Source of the DNA: Gnetum montanum
Taxonomy: Eukaryota > Streptophyta > Gnetopsida > Gnetales > Gnetaceae
Assembly: GCA_015680685.1 (NCBI GenBank)
Contig: MNCI01001065.1
Span: forward strand, 788,059 to 852,058
Direction: 5' to 3'
Length of the DNA stretch: 64,000 nt
In this document: positions 57,976 to 64,000 of the stretch, piece after piece
How positions within the stretch are numbered: position 1 is the stretch's first letter
Layout: every line of letters begins with the position of its first letter
Program-made: the position numbers and the translations under genes
The notes under the pieces: generated by a model
Seen by the model: only the letters and a program-made list of their open reading frames with translations
Told to the model about the DNA's origin: nothing
Database searches by the model: none

Positions 57976-59752
57976 ATAACACACAGGGTTAATAAATATT
58001 TTTCATTTTTCTTTAATTTTTTAGTTTTTTTTTTCCATTTTTTCATTTTGTGACTTTTTGTTTTATCTTTTTATCTTTGTGTGTCTTTGTCTTTTTACGT
58101 TTTTGTAAGTAATCTCATCTATGAATAAAACACTCATGTGGATTGTTGGTTGAGGTGTGTTCTATGTTATTAAGTCATGAGTGATCAATTTTTTGGAACA
58201 GTGACCCCATTGCACCCACTCATCCATTCTACAAATAAAGAGGTTCTGTTTGAGGGTATAGTGATATTTTTGACATTCTAAAAAATTAAATTAATTTTGT
58301 GTTCATTGTACCCAGAATGAAGAAGGACGGACCAAGAGGAAATGATTAGAGTGTGACATCAAGGGGACTTGTGGATTCTCTTTGGTGACGACTGTGGGTG
58401 TTATCATGCAACTTGGTCATACTAAGATCCTTGTAGATCTAATGAAAAATGGGAGTAAAAGTAATCAAAAGGGCACTCGAAAATCAAATGCTATTCTAGG
58501 GGGTCCCACTAGAAAGACATGCACCCATGCCTGAAGGTTGGTGATTTCTTTGGATTCAGTATTCAAAAAGAAGAAAAAAGAAGAGAGAAGAAGAAAAATA
58601 AAAAACAAAGTGCCATAAAACAAAAGTCACTCCTCCCTTGAACTAAACGCCAAGTGATCGTATGCCTTGTTGTTATGGTACTCTAATAGTTGTTCATCAT
58701 GGGATGAAACAATGCAATGTCACTGAGTAGAAGGATGGACTTGGTCCTGATCTTGGAACGATGGGTTAATGACACATTAATCATGCTTACATGTAGGATT
58801 CATTGTGTCCTAAATGAGTTACCTCATGTCCCAATCTCTACAATCCCTTCTATACTTCATCTCATCTCACTGTTCATATAATTGTTGCTCGTGTCCTATG
58901 TAGCATGGAATTTTCATCTCATTTCGGTGATATCTACATGTGTGTGTTTTGTGGAGTTAGTGTGGATTACATTTAACCCTTGTAGTACCCATGGACACTT
59001 TAAGTGTGGTTACAAAAGGGCATTATAGGTTGAAACCTACTCTGGGGGAGGACCCACTTGTGTAATCTTTTGTAATCTTCATTTATGACATAGCTCGCAC
59101 ACACCATTTCTTACCCTCAACATAATTTTCAAATGATTTTCTTTCCCTACTACTATCCCTATGATTCAGCATTCCTATGAATCATCACATAGCCTTTTTC
59201 TCTATCATTCGAGACCCTTATTGATAAATTCCACACCATCATAATTTTCGTGCCTTCAGGACTAGTTGAATTACCCTGGAACCTTTTAATAATCATCCAG
59301 ATGTCCTTAGTTTACATAGTTTAATTTCAAAATAAATATTAAAAATTTGGTACATTCTCTACGAGTTGCGATTATGAGTCCCTTTCTTTTGTACCTATAT
59401 CTCACTCGCTGGTACTCCGATTTTCATGCCGTCTGAACCTAATTGAACTCAGAGTGTTCAGCTTAGTTGTGGGGGAGGGACACACACTGAATAGTGCATA
59501 AATGTTTTGAAATTAATCATCACCCGAAGAACATCTTTAAGGGTAATTATTTGTAAAATTAAGAATAAAATGTGTCAAATAATTTCATCCCCTTAACTAT
59601 ACCAAAAAATTAAATTTGGAAACCACCTAAGCAAAGAGGACTTAACACTATAATCTTTCAGGGAAATGTTCTTCCAATAATTAACATCACATGGAAAGAA
59701 AGTAACTCTATTAAGGCAAGAAATAAGGTATAACCTAACTTTGGTAACAACC
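57976..59752 (+). other. Non-coding interior of element D between gag and ORF3
   Basis: No frame is supported and no pol motif is found. Around 59040-59065 the sequence (GGGGGAGGACCCACTTGTG) matches the conserved block of C (21230-21245) and B. The deletion that removed pol therefore kept the block upstream of ORF3. Confidence 0.6.
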
Positions 59753-59753
59753 T

Positions 59754-59782
59754 TACTAACGATTGGCCTCGTGTGATTGCAG
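59754..59782 (+). promoter_or_regulatory. Splice-acceptor-like sequence at the start of ORF3 in D
   Basis: TACTAAC (59754-59760), a perfect branch-site match, is followed by a GT/pyrimidine-rich stretch and TTGCAG, directly before ATGGCACCG at 59783. Confidence 0.65.
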
Positions 59783-60364
59783 ATGGCACCGAAATGCGGA
59801 CAACAGGAAGGTCTTGCTCAAGGTGTGATCAAACAACCTAGGAGAGGTGAAGGACAAGTTCCTACTAAACAACATGCAGAGCAGGAGGAACAATCATTTA
59901 GTATCCACCAAGAAGACCTTGCTACTGAACAATCAAGGCCTACCCTCTCTAAAAGCGTTGCCTGGTACTGAGGGGAAATGTACCAATTTTGGAACAATAA
60001 AGAAGAAGGCACCACAGTTAACAATTGTGGTGTGACTATTGATTTATTTGTTCAAGCCATTTTGGAAGTATTAAACCTTCTGAATATAGGGCCAAAGGTT
60101 TCTCAAACCCATCTAGACACTTTCAGAACTAAGAAACTTAATAAATTGTTGACAAAGAATAAAAGGGTGGTAGAAGAAAAAGAGAAGGCTGATTGGGATG
60201 CCTCTATGGCACAAGTGCAAACTTACATGCATGCTAAGGCACTCAGGGCCTTACAAGAGGAGAAACTCCAGGACATACTTCAATGCTATCAAGCCTCAAA
60301 ACCTGGAGCATAAGACAAAGGGAAGGCACCAATGGAGGAGCCACCGCCACCAGGAACTACATGA
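59783..60364 (+). pseudogene. Miniature ORF3 of element D
   Basis: One frame of 193 codons with two internal stops (TGA 59969 and TAA 60311). It starts MAPKCGQQEGLAQG and continues into a Gln/Glu-rich segment. It keeps the domain signature WY.GEMYQFWNN (about 59963-60000), VTIDLFVQAILEVLNLLNIG (about 60033-60092), a short charged helix (EKADWDASMAQVQTYMHAKA) and the Pro-rich end EEPPPPGTT. The FKIVAYH, LVMQH and long coiled-coil parts of the ORF3 of C are absent, so it is about one fifth of full length. Start, domain core and C-terminal motif are those of the family. Its retention in an element without pol suggests a role in cis, but this is inference. Confidence 0.75.
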
Positions 60365-60518
60365 GTTCCAAATTTTTGTAGTTGTAGTATATGTTGTATG
60401 TTGTGTTTTCTTCCCACACTGTAGCATTGTTCCATTTTTTTCCCATTTAATAACCCCATACCTATCCACTATGTAATCACTATAACCAAGGATGAGTTTT
60501 TATTCAGTTGTGGAGGTA

Positions 60519-61340
60519 TGATGGGATGCGATATCGCACGGGCCGCGATATCGTGTCTTCCCCTATGATATCACGTACACGATATCGCAGTCCACCGCAA
60601 TGTTTATAAATAAGAAGTGGCCCTGCCTTGTTTGACATAATTAGGAGTTAGATTGTAGCAAATATCTGGCATTTTGATCCCTTCAAAGATAGATTATTTT
60701 CTAGTGTTTACCCGCAATGTGATGAATGTAATTGTACGACATCCTTTATTCGAGTGTGACGTACTTGGACCTGCACATGACCAGCAATAAAGATTGAGAT
60801 TACTTCATCATTGTAGCATTCACTTTGTTATTTATTTAATTAATTAATTTTTATTTAATGCTTTCCTAATTAGTTTCTCTCACCCTTAAACTCTTAGAAC
60901 GTGGAATGAGTATGACTTGATTACGAGCATTTAAGTGTGACTACTTGGTAACCCAGTGGCGTACCTAGGATCTACGCTTGGTAATCCTAGTGGTAGTCAT
61001 GCATGAAGTCCAAGATGTGTACGGATGATCAAGGAATGGATGCTCATCGCACTTAGGCTAGATTAGATTCTCTTACCCTTTCTCTCCTAGATTAGTTAAT
61101 TTAATATTATCTTCCATTCCTTCAGGAGTAGCATTAGATTAGGAAACCCATCATACACCTCACTCTGGACTAAATCATACGTGACAAATATAATACTAGT
61201 CCAAGTGGGAAGACAGTGAACTGTGACCTAAGGATAACTATCTAGGTGCCACAACTAGTCCATTACAGAGTTCGACCAGATTGCGAGTGAGAATGCTCGT
61301 ATTCGTATGGTTGAGTGTAGGGGTACCTCGCCACTCATCA
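60519..61340 (+). repeat. 3' LTR of element D
   Basis: It starts TGATGGGATGCG after the tract TTGTGGAGGTA (60508-60518, probable polypurine tract) and ends CCACTCATCA. The full GATATC-palindrome array is at 60530-60583. TATA box at 60603-60612. Confidence 0.9.
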
Positions 61341-61345
61341 AAGTT

Positions 61346-63758
61346 TGACCATCATTGATGAAATTTTTCTTTAAGCTCCACACATGGTCAACCTATAGAA
61401 TTTTGGACCACATAGAGATACATCCTTTTTGTTACATACATATCTTCTTCAACTTTCTTGAGTCTCCTTTCAAGGATAGCAACAATCACTTCATAGTGGA
61501 TAATGGACATGTTTTTTAAAAGGTACATTTTCTCTTGTAGTGGTGGTTCCCTTGTGATCATTTTTTAGAGTTTGGAATACAAGGTTTTAAATTTCTTCTT
61601 CACTTCATGCCTCTCCTTGATTAATAATTCATTCAACAAAGCTACAAGCTTGTGTAGTCTATATACCTTAACATCCTAGATTGCCTACTCAATTAAATAA
61701 ATTTTTCTAAGCTCATCAATTTTCGTGGTATTCTTATTTGCCAACTCTTGCTATACAATCTAGGACTCCTTCTCTATGTGAAGGTACTTGTCCCAAAATT
61801 GAAGCATGATTTGACTTTTATTCTCTAACCTTTGCACCTACTAGAAAAGAAAAAGTACCTACTTCTTCTTTTCTTGAATCATTTTTTCCATTCTTGGAAT
61901 TGATTCTTTAACATTCTAATTTACTGCTTCAAGCTATCTTTTATAAACACAACTTCTTCACCGACCTAGTACATCTAGAATACTCTAGCCTGCATGTATT
62001 CAATCAACACCTCTAGTGTGATTTTTAAAGGGTTAGGTACTAATGGTATGAGATGTTCCAATTGTTTGTGCAACTGTCATACCTTGGCTTGGCTTCTTCA
62101 CAACTCCTATAGATAGAATGTTCTATTAGCATTGGCAGTTTCTAACTCTACCTATATCTTAATCAATTCAGTCTCCTCTATACTATCAATGCTTCTTAAT
62201 ATCAATTTGGTGCTAGGATCAACTCTCCATTCATCTTTCACCTAGTAGCTAGTCCCAAGTTGATCAGTGGATAGTTGGAGGACTTTAGCCACATGCTAGA
62301 TAGTATGCATGCTATGCCTTGATCAATGTCATGAGAGAATACTCTATGAAGGCTTATGAGCTTGAGACTAAATAGGGGTATCAAAATGAGCCATGGGTAG
62401 ATCATCCAACAATGGAGGATGAACCTGAAAGATGTCCTTCCTTATTGCTTCACCATCCATGATGACTTTTATCATTTGTAGGAAATTACTACCAAGGTTT
62501 TATGAACCTTCAAAGTAAATTTTGGTAGCCTACCCTTCAGCTTTAACATGCATTATAGGCCAAGAACTACCACTAGAAAGAGGTCCCTAGCTTTACCTAA
62601 TGCTGAAATGAGGTTAAGAAATGGATTTACTAGGTAATTTTACCTACATTTATTGAGATTATTGAGATGTGATTGGTACTTTTAATTAGCATTGGTAGAG
62701 CTAGTTTAAAAGTTAGATATGGAATATCTTTGTGGAAGCCATCTCATCCTCCAAGTCAAGTGTAGCTTCAACAACCCTAGGATGTTGTCTTGGATCAACC
62801 ACCATTATGTTCTTCTAGTCTACTATTCTTGTTATTGTGGGATATGTTCCCACATGGGTAACTATGCCTACCAATACATGGAGTTTTCATATTAACCTTG
62901 GAAAGACATGAACCTCCCTCTTATCTCTAATCACATCTTCAATTTTCTAGATTAGGGCCTTGTAGAGAAAATATGATATATTAATAATACACTTCTTCCT
63001 CATCATAACCATACTCTTAGCCCCTCGAGCAAAGATATATGATGGTTGTTTGATGGGAATAAAGTTGTGATGATGATTTTGTACATGGAATTTTAGACTA
63101 GAAGAAGCTTAGACATCTTTACCTTAGCTTTGTCCATAGTGAAGACCTCCAGCATGGCCTTCAACTTAAGCTTAGGCTTGCTCTTTTGGATCCATGGCCA
63201 CCAATTGTTTGTTGGGTTTTTTGGGAATCCTATAGCCTATGAGAATACCCATGTGAAAATAGGCATATGAACTCCACCAATGAAATTCATGGCACCATCA
63301 GTAGCAAGGTTGTGGTAGAATTTCTCTACCTCATTGTGGCACTATATGAAGGGTTGGATGATATAGTCATCAAAGCCTATCCATTACAATAACTCCTTAA
63401 GCTTAGGAAGGCCAAGCTCAAGGAACTACTGATAATTTTTTTCTTTATGAATAGGTCACAAAAAACCATGAATAAGAATGAAAATAAAAGATATGGAGAA
63501 TGAATAATGGATGAGAGAGAAAAAGGAAAAGAGTGCTACATCACTACATTCCTAGTTAACCATTCAATTAGATTATAGAGCATGTGAGCATGTCCCACAT
63601 CCCATGAGAGATCTACTACCACATCCTTTCACTACTACTCATCCATACAATAGGGATCAACCTTCAAGTATTTCTTCCAAGTGTAATGTTACACCAATCA
63701 TATCCAGTGTCATCTAGCCTTGGTTGTTCCATAGTCTAACCATTGGTATGAACCAAAC
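61346..63758 (-). pseudogene. Relic G: plant-transposon-domain plus coiled-coil ORF
   Basis: Minus-strand translation, with many stops and frame changes, gives an N-terminal block at about 63390-63230: LPKLKELLWIGFDDYI, then EVEKFYHNLATDG, GGVHMPIFTWVFS and TGFPKNP. This fits the V-EFY-NL...V-G-V...F...LGLP pattern of the plant-transposon domain in retrotransposon extra ORFs. FYLKALI/KIEDVIRDKREVHVFPRLI-like sequence follows (about 62980-62890), then a Glu/Lys/Leu-rich coiled-coil-like region (about 61960-61350), continuing beyond D at 55077. The organisation parallels ORF3 of C, but direct sequence similarity is weak by eye. No pol or LTR of its own is visible. Function unknown. Confidence 0.55.
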
Positions 63759-64000
63759 TGATGAGCGATGAGGTACCCCCTACACCCAACCATATGAATC
63801 ATAAGAATTCACATACAATCCAATTGAATTCCATGGATGGGACTAGTTGTGCATCTAGATCATTATGCCTTGATCATAGTTCATTGTCTTCCCACTTGGA
63901 CTAATGGTAGCTTTGTCATGTACCATTTATTCCAAAGTGATGCATATGATTCTTAATGTTTTTTTAGCCTTATGCTACCCTTAATGATAACAAAGAAATC
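63759..64000 (-). repeat. LTR H, edge of a further minus-strand element
   Basis: It starts TGATGAGCGATGAGGTACCCC, the complement of the family's LTR 3' end (compare GGTACCTCGCCACTCATCA in D). Flank CAAAC (63754-63758) is the predicted target duplication. The sequence inside the edge is not a primer-binding site, so this is an outer boundary in relic G. The rest is outside the window. Confidence 0.75.

Larger units (their letters stand above)
55078..61340 (+). mobile_element. Element D: non-autonomous Athila-like element with gag and miniature ORF3
   Basis: LTRs at 55078-55849 and 60519-61340 are flanked by a perfect AAGTT (55073-55077 and 61341-61345). The interior of about 4.7 kb has a tRNA-Asp-type primer site, a 660-codon gag frame and a miniature ORF3. 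Protease, RT, RNase H and integrase are absent. The layout fits the gag-only class called TR-GAG. Relatives B and C could have supplied the missing proteins. It is split into relic G. Confidence 0.9.

Overview
The window looks like intergenic heterochromatin of a large, repeat-rich seed-plant genome. It is AT-rich and consists almost entirely of plant-type LTR retrotransposons inserted into one another. I found no host gene, rRNA or tRNA gene that I can defend. The species, and even angiosperm versus gymnosperm, cannot be fixed from the sequence. Most coding regions are relics. Their in-frame stops sit largely where CAA, CAG, CGA or TGG codons would be expected, as in old cytosine-methylated DNA. 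Letters A-H, K, M and S name the elements below.

Layout, left half: A (1-668, minus) is part of an LTR. B (674-9083, minus) is an Athila-like Ty3/gypsy element with both LTRs, a large internal deletion of gag-pol and a recognisable third ORF. B sits in M (9084-12839, minus), an older relative of which gag, protease and one LTR remain. C (12840-25916, plus) is a 13.1-kb relative with both LTRs and a perfect GTGTT target duplication. It landed in the LTR of M, whose remaining end resumes at 25922. C carries gag, protease, RT, RNase H and integrase relics, then a long non-coding block, then the third ORF ('ORF3'). A decayed Ty1/copia relic K (about 26040-28060) and unassigned AT-rich DNA follow.

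Layout, right half: three insertions are stacked. The solo LTR S (31416-32014 and 50279-50653) is split by F (32015-50273, minus), a Tat-like element with gag and protease but no RT or integrase. One LTR of F is split by E (33197-43298, plus), the best-preserved element. E has a single reading frame encoding gag, protease, an archaeal-type RNase H placed before RT, RT, and a degenerate gypsy RNase H. Integrase and the start of the 3' LTR were lost in one deletion at an 11-bp microhomology. After about 4 kb of unassigned DNA, a coiled-coil ORF relic G is split by D (55078-61340, plus, TSD AAGTT). D is a non-autonomous element that keeps gag and a miniature ORF3 only. H (63759-64000) is the edge of another LTR.

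How the parts relate: B, C, D and M are one lineage. They share LTR ends TGATG...CATCA, a primer-binding site resembling the 3' end of tRNA-Asp, the same gag and, in B, C and D, ORF3. D has no enzymes of its own and would depend on such relatives. E and F share a different primer-binding site (TGGCGCTAGARGGAGGG), and F would need enzymes from an E-like element. The observations most worth following are the RNase H arrangement of E, the ORF3 family with its conserved 3' splice-site-like start, the two gag-only elements, and the palindromic or tandem-repeat arrays in LTRs and leaders.
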